A DNA stretch of 64,000 bases from Liolophura sinensis (taxonomy: Eukaryota; Mollusca; Polyplacophora; Chitonida; Chitonidae), in assembly GCF_032854445.1 (NCBI RefSeq), contig NC_088296.1, forward strand, positions 6,869,435-6,933,434, read 5' to 3'. Shown here one piece after another: positions 1-9,239 of the stretch. The notes below the pieces were generated by a model. The model was given only the letters and a program-made list of their open reading frames with translations, did not search any database and had not been told where the DNA came from. Position 1 is the first letter of the stretch, and every line of letters begins with the position of its first letter. The translations under genes were made by a program, and so were the position numbers.

Positions 1-71
1 AGACAAATCCTTGGCCAGAGACCAGAAAAAGCTAGAGGAGATGAAAAAGAAACTTCACACAGATGATGAAT
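1..71 (+). CDS. TLN: talin exon 1 in window (F1), 5' end cut or just outside
   Basis: Reading from base 2 gives DKSLARDQKKLEEMKKKLHTDDE, broken here as DKSLARDQKK and LEEMKKKLHTDDE, the end of the F1 region just before the LNWLDH motif. The donor is GTAAGT at 72, phase 1. The exon start may lie upstream of the window. The next intron (72-550) opens with a tandem repeat that copies this donor. Confidence 0.9.
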
Positions 72-395
72 GTAAGTTATGTGGTCCTTCATGCAAGGTG
101 ACACGAAAACTTGTTTGAATGAAACCACACAGATGATGAATGTAAGTTATGTGGTCCTTCATGCAAGGTGATACGAAAACTTGTTTGAATGAAACCACAC
201 AGATGGATGTGTTATGTGGTCCTTCATGCAAGGTGACATGAAAACTTGTTTGAATGAAACTACACAGATGAATGTAAGTTATGTGGTCCTTCGTGCAAGG
301 TGACACGAAAACTTTTTTGAATGAAACTTCACACAGATGATGAATGTAAGTTATGTGGTCCTTCATGCAAGGTGACACGAAAAACATGTTCAAAG
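54..395 (+). repeat. tandem repeat, about 70 bp x 5, copying the exon 1 donor
   Basis: Units read CACACAGATGATGAATG then TAAGTTATGTGG and TCCTTCATGCAAGGTGACA. The first unit includes the last codons of exon 1 and its donor. GAATGTAAGT-type donors recur with GT at 72, 142, 274 and 346; the third unit has lost it. Only the donor at 72 avoids an in-frame stop (TGA at 116). Confidence 0.93.
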
Positions 396-550
396 TCAAA
401 GTGGCACAGGTATAGTTTGAGGTATATTGTTTTATAAACTAAATTAAATTAAATTTTAGAATGACATTGCAATAACCATGGAACTCACTTCACAATTAAC
501 ACTTTTGTAGTGTCCTTATTGATGACGTTGGATGGTTATTCTTTTCTCAG

Positions 551-693
551 TGAATTGGTTGGACCACTCTAAGCCCTTAAGAGAACAAGGTATTGACTCC
601 AATGAGACGCTTCTGCTGCGCCGGAAGTTCTTCTTCTCTGATCAGAACGTGGATGCACGTGACCCTGTGCAGTTGAACTTACTGTATGTACAG
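551..693 (+). CDS. TLN: talin exon 2 (F1-F2 junction)
   Basis: Joined to the T left from exon 1 it encodes 48 residues: LNWLDHSKPLREQG, then ETLLLRRKFFFSDQNV, then DPVQLNLLYVQ. This is one of the best conserved parts of the talin head. Acceptor TTCTCAG at 550; donor GTGAGT at 694. Phase 1 in, phase 0 out. Confidence 0.97.
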
Positions 694-1177
694 GTGAGTT
701 GCTCTCATGACGACAGCGTAGAAGGTTCGAGGATCGACCATGTCATTCTCGTTACAACATGGCTGCAATATGGCCGATGTGGCCTGCTGTCAGACTCATT
801 CGTTTATTCATTCCCCCCTGTCACAACAACGTTACGACACTGGTGAGGCAGGACAGATTTCATTTTGGGTTCTGCATGACTATTGTATACCCGTAAAGAA
901 AGCTTGCTACAGTTAAAATCTGTAGTGTCTGCGCTGATTGTCACACATTTGTTATTTACCTGCTCACGTCTGTGACGCACGCACTCTGCTCATTGTGACA
1001 TTTCACTGCTGACGCTACAGTTTCACAAAGATAACGCAGTACATCCTGCTGTGCACTTTGGCACTGTACTGTTACACTCGTGAAGCCATTTGTTGTTCTC
1101 TGACCACCGTTATTTTATTTAATATTATTCAATGCTATGATTTTTTGTTTTGTCTGAATTTCCAGATTTAAAAATTC

Positions 1178-1292
1178 CTCTGGGTTCGGCCTGGTTTCCT
1201 CACACCATAATGCTGGACTCCGTTGTATTGGTGAAATATCCTTGAGTACAGCATAAAACACTAATCAAATAAATAAATAAATAAATAAAATA
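1178..1292 (+). mobile_element. SINE-1 3' part
   Basis: Carries the family's conserved tail: CCATAATGCTGG, GTGAAATAT, TTGAGTACAGC, then AAACACTAATCAAAT and an (AAAT)n end. The tRNA-like head is missing. Confidence 0.85.
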
Positions 1293-1920
1293 AACGTGTA
1301 AATGTTGAATTGAACACCTACTTGGTTTTTCTGACAAAACATTTATCAAACTTCACAGAAGTACATGTAGGTTTATGTGGTGGGTAAATCAGTTCAAATC
1401 AGGCAAAATGTGCCATTTAAAAAAATGCTAATTTATGCGTGGAAATACAGTTCTCTTCTCTCAGTGTTGATATATGCAACTAGATGTTGGTGCAGTATCA
1501 TCAAGGACATATTAGGTTTTGTGGATTACTAACAGAGAGCAAGCCCACGCTCAAACCTGGCACATTCTTTCCCCCATTAATAATGCATGCCGGGCGTAAT
1601 TTACACAGAGATATTATCGTCTGCTGTTTCCTGTGGCTGACATTTTCTTTGTGAGGGGAAAATGATCAGAAAAGCGCACTCGGACAAATGTCAGATTTAA
1701 TTTGTAGCTACATGTAAGGCAGAATAACTGCTGTATGTACATGTATATATGTTCACTATTCTGTATGTGGAGCCGTCTACATTCGTGTGTGGGCCGTGTG
1801 TTGTGTATATCTTAGAAGTGAGTCCAGTGTGTCGTCTGCATTGAGATTAGGGAACTTTTGAACACTTTGTACATTTGGATATAACGTATGGATAGATTTT
1901 TGAAAGATTTATTTTGTTCA

Positions 1921-2060
1921 TTTCATTTGTGTTCTACGCTGTACTCAAGAATATTTTTCACTTATACGATGGTGGCCATCATTTTGTGGGAAAAAAACGT
2001 GCACAGCCCAGGGAAAACCCACGACTGTCCGAAGGTTGCTGACAGACCTTCCCACGTACG
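1921..2060 (-). mobile_element. SINE-1 copy, reversed
   Basis: Reads in reverse complement as the SINE-1 body: GTGGGAAGGTCTGTCAGC, then CCTTCGGACAGTCGTGGG, then the TATAAGTGAAA tail. Both the head and the A-rich end are eroded. Confidence 0.85.
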
Positions 2061-2419
2061 ATATTTGAAAGAAAAATTGATTATGCCTCTATCATGTATG
2101 GTGCACCAAGGCCAAAAGTAAATACTACATGGCCACTTAAACTGAGATCAATGTTTAACTATTTAGATTTAAGAAAAAAAAAAAAGAAAAATACCATGAC
2201 ATATTAAGACAGGGATTTTGAAATCAATGGCTGGTTTCAAAAGTTGGTAATTTCACAAAAGGTCTGTGTTTTACATCAAGCATTCAGGTTTTCTCCATGA
2301 AAATGGCTGGCATCGCATAAGTGAAAAATTTCAGAGTAGGGGACCAATTAATTAATTAAATATCTTTGTACAAGTATTTCCCCCCTTCACAATAATGTTT
2401 CTGTTGCGTTCTGTTTCAG

Positions 2420-2547
2420 TCCCGAGACGCCATTCTGAACGGCACGCACCCTGTCACCCAGGATGAGGCTATCATGTTCGGGGGCATACAGTGTCAGATT
2501 CAGTTTGGGGATCATGTTGAACACAAGCACAAACCAGGCTTTCTCGA
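2420..2547 (+). CDS. TLN: talin exon 3 (F2)
   Basis: Encodes SRDAILNGTHPV, then FGGIQCQIQFGDH and HKHKPGFLE, matching the ARDDILNG...FQCQIQFG segment of the F2 domain. Acceptor TTTCAG at 2419, donor GTAAGT at 2548, phase 2 (GA|G). Confidence 0.96.
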
Positions 2548-2548
2548 G

Positions 2549-2885
2549 TAAGTTGTCCAGTCTGATTGGCTGGGGTACTCTTAAGTGTTCAGTAACAAGA
2601 GATTCAGGTTAATTAAGTCTCTTATTGGCTGATATGCTCTTAGTGTTCTGTAACTTGAAATTGGGTTTAATTCCTTGTAACAAAGCGTCAGATTGTCTTG
2701 GTGTGCTCTTAATGTTATGTAACAAGAGATTGAGTTTAATTAGTTGTAACATAGTCTGTGATTGGCTAGTGTGATATCACTGTTATGTAACAAGAGGTTG
2801 AGTTTAATTTGTTGTAACACAGTCTCTGATTGGCTGGCATTCTTTAAGGTTATGCAGCAAGAGATTGAGTTCAATTCTGTGGTTT
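2549..2885 (+). repeat. degenerate tandem repeat, about 65 bp x 5
   Basis: Repeated core TTATGTAACAAGAGATTGAG, then TTTAATT, then TCTGATTGGCT at about 2588, 2648, 2713, 2782 and 2849. The first unit begins immediately after the exon 3 donor, so the array is anchored to the exon edge. Confidence 0.8.
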
Positions 2886-3019
2886 ATGGTTGTATTATAG
2901 GTACTCTCATGAAAACAAGTGTCTTTTCAGATTTTTATTTTTTTTATTGGCTGCTGTTTTAACCAAGGTTTCTAGAGTAAGGCTGTCATTCTCTAGCGGG
3001 CCTTCTTCTTTTGTAATAT

Positions 3020-3222
3020 GGTTTATATATCATTGAAAGATTGATAAGCTACGGTTCATATATCAATGAAAGATTGATAAGCTACGGTTCATATATCAAT
3101 GAAAGATTGATAAGCTACGGTTCATATATCAATGAAAGATTGATAAGCTACGTTTCATATATCATTGAAAGATAGATAAGCTACGGTTCATATATCAATG
3201 AAACATTTTAGATATGCTACGG
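3020..3222 (+). repeat. tandem repeat, 33 bp x about 6
   Basis: Unit GGTTCATATATCAATGAAAG then ATTGATAAGCTAC, at exact 33-bp spacing (for example 3061 and 3094). It ends about 110 bp before exon 4. Confidence 0.93.
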
Positions 3223-3331
3223 TTGGGATTCATTTAATGAACATTATTGTTACACCTGTCATTTCTCTCCCCATTTTTTCTCTCTTAGCCCTTTTTAGTA
3301 ATCTGTACCATGTATATATTTTACTTTTCAG

Positions 3332-3395
3332 GCTGAAAGAATTCTTGCCCAAGGAATATGTCAAAGTGAAAGGCATTGAGAAGAAAATTTTTGTG
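3332..3395 (+). CDS. TLN: talin exon 4 (F2)
   Basis: With the preceding GA it encodes ELKEFLPKEYVKVKG then IEKKIFV, matching LKDFLPKEYVKQKG of F2. Acceptor TTTTCAG at 3331; donor GTAAAT at 3396, phase 0. The next intron (3396-4018) holds nothing recognisable. Confidence 0.96.
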
Positions 3396-4018
3396 GTAAA
3401 TAATTTCTCACAGAAATACTTAGATTTGAAAATAAAACTCCTGACTTCAGAAGGGGCGGGGGCGTAACGTCATAAACAAAATTTTATTGTGGACCTAGAA
3501 ACAGGTACTTGTGGCTATGGAGTGTCCCAACACCCCTTCTGGTGACAGCATTACTTTTCGTTCCATTCCTGATGAAAGCAGCTGTGATGTCATGACGTCA
3601 CAGAAAGATTGAACATTTGTAACCAATGTATGGGACATCTGGTTGACCAATGTGACACAATACTGCATATGATTGGTCAGTTTGCATGGTCTTGATTGAC
3701 AGTTTGGAAAGGTCTCTTGCGTGACTGTATTTTATAACCTCTTAGTATGGGACTTGGTTTCGTTTACTTTGTAACTGATCTTAACTTTAAATCTAAATGC
3801 CTTTTCAGAGTTCGTAATTGTTGGGTAAAGTGTTGAAACAGGTTTTTCGATTTTGATTTTTTTGAAGTACATGTGTAAATTTAAATATGTGATTTATCAG
3901 ATTTATGTTGTCAGACTGTCATGATTTATGTTGTCAGACTATCATGATTTTATGGATATAATGTTGAAAGTGATGTGAAATCCCAAGCAAACCAATTCAG
4001 TTGTGTGATTTTTTTCAG

Positions 4019-4123
4019 GAACATAAAAAGTTTGTCAGTCTGTCAGAAGTGGAAGCCAAGGTCAAGTACACCCACCTGTGCAGATCACTGAAAACTTACG
4101 GTATTACCTTCTTCTTAGTTAAG
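4019..4123 (+). CDS. TLN: talin exon 5 (F2)
   Basis: Encodes 35 residues: EHKKFVSLSEVEAKVKY, then RSLKTYGITFFLVK, the end of F2 (family SLKTYGVSFFLVK). Acceptor TTTTTCAG; donor GTAAGA at 4124; both phase 0. Confidence 0.97.
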
Positions 4124-4135
4124 GTAAGAATTCAT

Positions 4136-4278
4136 TAACCACCTCTGCCACTTCCGTGGCCTCAATCTCACCAGTGCAGTCCCTTTGAGTTCAAGTCCAG
4201 CTCATGCTGGCTTCCTCTCCTGCCGTAAGTGGGAAGGTCTGTCAGCAACCTGCAGATGGTTGTGAGTTTCACGTGTAG
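4136..4278 (+). mobile_element. SINE-1 5' part
   Basis: Head and middle only: GAGTTCAAGTCCAGCTCATG (B-box region), then GTGGGAAGGTCTGTCAGC. The A/T-rich tail is absent. Confidence 0.85.
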
Positions 4279-4668
4279 AAATAACGTGACTGTCTGAAGG
4301 CAAATGACCTTGGCGAAATGAAGTCACCAAAGTTGAAATGGAGAGAAACTGGTCTCACGATGAGACAGTTTCGTTGATTACAAAGACAGGGCCAAAATAA
4401 AATCATTTTGTCTCAAGATGGAAAGTTCACTCCAGTTTATCGAAAGTTTGGTAAAAAAAATAAAAAACACAGGTAAACACACGACAACAGATCTGGACAA
4501 TGTTGACCTATCTGATTTGTTGTGTGGAAGGGACACTCAACTTGCCTCAGCAGTATTCAACTTGCTGTTGAATCAACAAAAGTTGAACGATGTTGAATAG
4601 TCTGGACGGGGCTTTATGGACAGCCCGTTATTGTCAAATTTGATTTTGTATTTAGATGAAATTAGGAC

Positions 4669-4833
4669 TACCCTAATTCCTTAAACTTTTCACAAAGAGC
4701 AACTTTCAAATCATTTTATTCACATTTTAGATTTAATTTTGGAGGCAAAACTATATTTACATTGGTTGGATTGGCCAATTTCTTGGGCTTGGCAATAAGT
4801 ATAATTTTGTTAGTCTACACAGAATAATTCCTT
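4669..4833 (+). mobile_element. MITE-like element copy 1, truncated at exon 6
   Basis: Left end TACCCTAATTCCTTAAAC, then GAGCAACTTTC, TTGGATTGGCCAAT and GTCTACACAGAATAAT. These match the other copies in the same order. The right end is lost; similarity stops about 10 bp before exon 6. Confidence 0.8.
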
Positions 4834-4843
4834 GTGTTCACAG

Positions 4844-4933
4844 GAGAAGATGAAGGGCAAGAATAAACTGGTACCTCGTCTGCTCGGAATTACAAAAGAG
4901 AGTGTTGTGAGAGTGGACGAGAAAACAAAAGAG
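4844..4933 (+). CDS. TLN: talin exon 6 (F2-F3)
   Basis: Encodes EKMKGKNKLVPRLLGITK then VVRVDEKTKE, the start of the F3 (PTB-like) domain that binds integrin NPxY. The third residue is the equivalent of human M319 and the L of NKLVP that of L325. Both belong to the integrin/R9 contact surface. Acceptor TTCACAG; donor GTAATT; phase 0. Confidence 0.98.
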
Positions 4934-5135
4934 GTAATTTGTCCATGTTGTTTGAGGCGTTCATGTAGTACACATTGAAAGCTGTTGTCAGGTGTTAGAC
5001 AAGTGTAAGGCTTATTTGGCTGTCTTCATTTTAAAACTTAGCGATATTGAAAATTTTCAGCATACATGTATTACCTTCTGAACATCAATTTCTCAACTGG
5101 TTTCAGCCTGTTTTCATGGTATCATCAGAGCAAAG

Positions 5136-5276
5136 CTATAGAGGGGTTGCATGTGACGTCATCACCTTGGCAGAACAATAGCCAGGTAGCCATGTTGGAG
5201 TCCTGTTAAAATGGGCTGCTTTAGCTAGAATACTCCAATATGGCTACAAGAAGTAGGTCGTGCAACCCCTCTATAG
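5136..5276. mobile_element. foldback / MITE-like element, 141 bp
   Basis: Ends are perfect inverted repeats: CTATAGAGGGGTTGCA at 5136 and TGCAACCCCTCTATAG ending at 5276. Inner arms also pair: AGCCATGTTGGAGT with ACTCCAATATGGCT. No open frame. Confidence 0.8.
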
Positions 5277-5296
5277 GGCACTTGTATAAAGGAAGC

Positions 5297-5385
5297 TGTC
5301 ACGTCTCACCATAAATCTGGCCGCCGTCGTATTAGTGAAATATTCTTGAGTACGACGTGAAACACCAATAAAATAAATAAATAAG
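5297..5385 (+). mobile_element. SINE-1 tail
   Basis: CCATAAATCTGGCCGCC, GTGAAATATTCTTGAGTACG, then AAACACCAAT and an (AAAT)n end. Confidence 0.85.
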
Positions 5386-5441
5386 ATTTACAGGTTAGAT
5401 ACATTACAGAAAATATGTAAAATTTTTACCATTGAAATAAG

Positions 5442-7112
5442 TACAGTGTAGCTTCGCTATAAGACGCCTTGATATTGCGTGCAATCGGATATAACACGAC
5501 CCAAATCTTGACCCCCACCAAAAATCTGTGGTGTGCTTTCATGTGAGAACAGCTAAAACTGCAAAGGAATGAAGATTTTTCACTAAGAAATATGCGAAGT
5601 CCTGAATATTTCGACATCATTTACTTTCTTTCCTACGGTTAGTGTGTGACCCATATGTTATTTGATAGTTTAGGCTTACGCTTTTGAATATTACGTGAGT
5701 ATAAGCAAAAAGAAATGGATTTTCTATAAATAATGGAAGAGGTTTTAAGTGGTTACATTTCCTTGAAAGTGAGTTTGATTCCAAACAGATGTGTGATGTT
5801 ATTGTTACAGCATTACTTCCATGTATGTGTGACCTCGTCAGCAAGGCAGGACTCATTTTTCTCACTGTGACAGGCATACCTCATAAAGGGATTAATATTT
5901 CAGTAAATGCTGATAATTTTAATCAGATTATTAAAGTTATCGCCTATAAAGCGAGGTTTGAAATGGCAGGGAGTGAGATTTGGCTTACTGGCATGTTGAC
6001 ATGTGAGAGTTGAAATGATCTCCCTCAAACGTTTGAGAATGGCTTCTTAATTTTTTTCCTCTTTTGTTCATTTAAGAGATTGATTTAGCATGATATACAA
6101 TAAAATGGTGAACATTATTGTTTTGTTTGTTCGGTGGTTATAACGCAGTCACGTGATTAGGTTGTCAGTCGTCTGCAGTCTGCCATTTTGAATGTGAGGC
6201 GAGTAAGGCCCATCGGTTACCTCTGGCCACAGACCCCACATTAACTTTCCATAAGCGACAATGTTAACCTTTAGCGCTGGTAGCTCAGCACCAAACATTC
6301 CGTGGCCAATAAGCTTTGGTGCATACCTGGCCCTGCCTGTGAGAAAAAAGCCATGAAAATCTCAGCATAAGTTGACCGTCAAAATCTGGACCTTTCTATG
6401 CTGGCAGATGGGAGGGGGTGCCTAGCAACGCCAAGGGGACATCACTCGCAGCCTTATCACCACCACCTTTCTGCCGGTGTCCTCTTGCCCAGAATGTCAA
6501 ACTTTCATCATTAAAACTCATACCTGCCCAAAGCTTAGACAATTTTCATCAATTTTTGATACAAGCATGCACCTGTTTTAGCGTACACCAAAAACGGCAG
6601 GCTGGCAGCAAAAAAAAGACTTTATCCCCCTAAAATACACAAAATTACATTCGTCCCTCCTAAAAAATGGAAGTTGTAATTGAGGTCTGTGTCCCTCTGA
6701 TACGAGCAGACATGGAGGAATGGGAACCAAATGTGTTGTAGATATTTTTATTTAAAAATAAAGTGGATGAAAGTACGTTACTTGACTTCAACTTGTTGAA
6801 ACGGTTAACATGCACTGAGTCCAGGAGATTAGCTCAGGCCTGTGATAGCGCGATACGAGGCTAGGGACAGTGCTGAAGTGCTTGAATCCTTAGGTAAACT
6901 AAAAATCTCCTGCATTTATGGTAAATTAAGAGTAAGAAAACATTTGACAAAACACATTTTGCATCGATATACCTTCATTTAAAGTCAAGACCTGTAAGAT
7001 AGACTATAGCCCTATATACTGGATCCCAGGGTCATGTCATTATAACGCAAGGTAGCAAATAACGCGCCCGCAAACCTGTACCCAAAGCGAAGTGCTATAG
7101 CGAGTCTACACT
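5442..7112. mobile_element. probable pogo/Tc-like non-autonomous element
   Basis: The left end CAGTGTAGCTTCGCTATAAG at 5442 is an imperfect inverted copy of the right end (reverse complement CAGTGTAGACTCGCTATAGC) at about 7112. The left end is preceded by TA. Ends starting CAGT with a CTCGCTATA-type core resemble pogo/Tigger families from memory. I see no transposase frame in between, so it would be non-autonomous or decayed. Confidence 0.45.
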
Positions 7113-7363
7113 GTGTCTTGAGACTGGTGAAAATACTGACTTGAGTGAAACTCATGTCTTAATGTGTCCTAACCGTACTGCTTTACCAGGTGGGCTACCA
7201 AGCCAAATGGGAACGGGTCGTTTGTTAGAGTCCACTTACAGTACTTTCACGTGTCTCGCTATAGTTATTTCAGTGTAGGAAATTCGGTATAATACTGATG
7301 TATTCTCTGGAAGTGATTATAGAAAATAGCCTGTACTGAGCCTCTCATGGTTGTGTTTTGCAG

Positions 7364-7429
7364 ATTTTGAAGACCTGGCCCCTAACTACAGTAAGAAGAT
7401 GGGCAGCGTCCCCAAACAGTTTTACTCTG
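7364..7429 (+). CDS. TLN: talin exon 7 (F3)
   Basis: Encodes ILKTWPLTTVRRWAASPN then SFTL. The RW pair corresponds to human R358/W359, the integrin-NPxY contact. Acceptor TTTTGCAG; donor GTAGGA at 7430; phase 0. Confidence 0.97.
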
Positions 7430-7645
7430 GTAGGACTGTGGTCTGTTTTTGTATCCATTAATTTAGAAGACTGTTTTAGATGTTTTCTGAGATGCGGCTG
7501 TATTTTGAAGTTGATCTGTCCTAAGTCTTCCACCAATATTAAAAGTATAACTTTGTAAGATGTAATTTGTAAACATAATGATGTAATTCTGAGGACTAAA
7601 GTGTCTAGTTCAGCCACATATGAACTTCTGTACTGTGTCTGTGGT

Positions 7646-7803
7646 CAGTACGTGGGAAGGTCTGTCAGCAACCTGCAGGTGGTCAATGGTTTTCCACCAG
7701 GCTGTACCTGGTGTCTTCCCACCTATGTTGGGCGCTGTCATATAAGTGAAATATTTTTGAGTAATGCCTAAAACAACCGATGAAATAAATAAATAAACAA
7801 ATT
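7646..7803 (+). mobile_element. SINE-1 copy lacking the head
   Basis: GTGGGAAGGTCTGTCAGCAA, then a diverged middle, then TATAAGTGAAATATTTTTG and an (AAAT)n end. Confidence 0.85.
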
Positions 7804-7902
7804 TGTGGTCAGATTTGTTAAGGATCTTGGGTAGATGTATCTTATTGCTCTCTGTTTTTAATTCTCCCTTTATCATGTGTGTTTTTGTTTTTTTTTGTTT
7901 AG

Positions 7903-8004
7903 GATTTTGGTGACTATTCCGACCGCTACTATTCTGTACAGACGACGGAGGGAGAACAGATCGCTCAGCTTATCGCCGGATACATTGACATTATCCTGAA
8001 AAAG
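7903..8004 (+). CDS. TLN: talin exon 8 (F3)
   Basis: Encodes 34 residues: DFGDYSDRYYSVQTTEGEQI, then AQLIAGYIDIILKK, the C-terminal strand and helix of F3. Acceptor TTGTTTAG; donor GTGATA; phase 0. The next intron (8005-8705) has T-rich tracts but nothing recognisable. Confidence 0.97.
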
Positions 8005-8705
8005 GTGATAACAGCGATGACAATCAGATGCTTACAATGCACGCGATAATGAAGACTTTAAAGCGTCATCTTTTGCAAGGCTGTCTAAATGCCAAATTGA
8101 ACAAACATTCTTTATATTAGGAAGTATTGTGACATATGTTCTGCTGTGTGAGGCCCATGAAGTGGTGAATTTCACAGACATAAATTTCAGTTTAAAGTAC
8201 AATAACTTATTCTCTCTAGGAAGTCTTCTTAATTTATGTTGTTGTTATTTATTCACTAGAAGTCTTCTTAATTTATGTTGTTATATACAAGTTCTAAAGT
8301 ATAAATTTTATAGTCTTTTAAGTCCACCTGCAGTATCAGTCTATATTATGTGTACAGTACAGGGGTCAAAATGTTTCATATTTTGAGCTCTTTTTATTTT
8401 TTTGACTTTGACAAAAATTGAGGCCATCCAATACAATTTATAGGTGTGAAGTGTATTAAATTTTAATAAGAGCCGTTATAAAACAACATGGCCAAACATT
8501 TTCATCAGTGCAATATGAACATAAAGTTTTTATGTACCTATTCAGATTTTATATGTGGGGTTCACATTAAAGATACAGACAAATGGTTTTCTTTCTGAAG
8601 TATATTTACCCTTGAAAAAACGAAAAAAAACATCATCAATCTCATCCATGGAAAAGCTAATGATTGTTTTTATTTCAATTTTTTCTTTTCTTTTTTTTTT
8701 TTCAG

Positions 8706-8780
8706 AAAAAGGCCAAGGACCATTTGGGTATAGAGGGTGATGAAGAGTCAACCATGTATGAGATTCTGTGTCGCCGGCAA
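8706..8780 (+). CDS. TLN: talin exon 9 (F3 end / linker) with apparent frameshift
   Basis: Begins KKAKDHLGIEGDEESTMYE, matching the family (KKSKDHFGLEGDEESTM). After GAG at 8760-8762 the frame turns to ILCRRQ, while the +1-shifted frame reads SVSPA. This matches the conserved EDSVSP that should follow. One G seems missing between 8762 and 8763. Donor GTGAGC at 8781. Without correction the reading frame does not meet exon 10 in phase. Confidence 0.85.
8763..8763 (+). other. apparent 1-nt deletion in coding exon
   Basis: A single extra G here (GAG GAT TCT) would restore the family's EDSVSP. The site is a GG-to-G type loss, typical of a consensus error but also possible as a real mutation. Confidence 0.7.
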
Positions 8781-9037
8781 GTGAGCTATCAGCAACGTCA
8801 GGGGAGCTACAAAGTTAAAAAACGAGATACATCAATGTAGTGAACAATTACAGTTTACTCTCATATCTAAATAAACTGTTTTCAAAGGGGGGAAATTCAT
8901 AGATATCTATTCCAAATAAAAGCCTGAAGCATCAGATTCTGAAGTGGTCTGTAGTGACCTAGAGTCATCAGTGACACCATTCTATCCACATCTTTTTTGT
9001 CCACAGCTAACCTTTGCATTTTCTTTCTTGCACACAG

Positions 9038-9218
9038 AGCCACCATTATCCAGCACCAGAAAGGAAATGTGGGCCATGCGAGTACAGGATCCGTAGCGCT
9101 TCCCGCAGTGCTACGTAGCGGGGCGGGCGGGGAGTCACAGTTCACCACTGGATCTATGCAGCAGGCAAAGCACACGCATGTGTCAAACAAAGCCCACTCT
9201 GCCCACAATCCTCCATCT
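9038..9218 (+). CDS. TLN: talin exon 10 (head-rod linker)
   Basis: Encodes ATIIQHQKGNVGHASTGS, then VALPAVLRSGAGGESQF, then GSMQQAKHTH. This is the flexible linker; in vertebrates calpain cuts near the equivalent of IIQHQ. The acceptor is a double AG: 9037 gives A|GCC, 9039 gives CC|ACC. Which is used depends on the exon 9 frame. Donor GTAGGT at 9219, phase 0. Confidence 0.93.
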
Positions 9219-9239
9219 GTAGGTGGAAGTCTTCTTACT

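Larger units (their letters stand above)
694..2419 (+). other. intron 2 (1.7 kb)
   Basis: Holds a SINE-1 tail at 1178-1292 and a reversed SINE-1 copy at 1921-2060. Nothing else recognisable; no credible coding segment on either strand. Confidence 0.8.
4934..7363 (+). other. intron 6 (2.4 kb)
   Basis: Holds a 141-bp foldback element (5136-5276), a SINE-1 tail (5297-5385) and a probable pogo-like inverted-repeat element (5442-7112). No coding segment seen. Confidence 0.75.

Noticed and set aside
55-399. Minus-strand open frame of 114 codons
   Set aside because: It is the tandem repeat read in reverse (HVTLHEGPHN-type repeats), with no independent coding signal.
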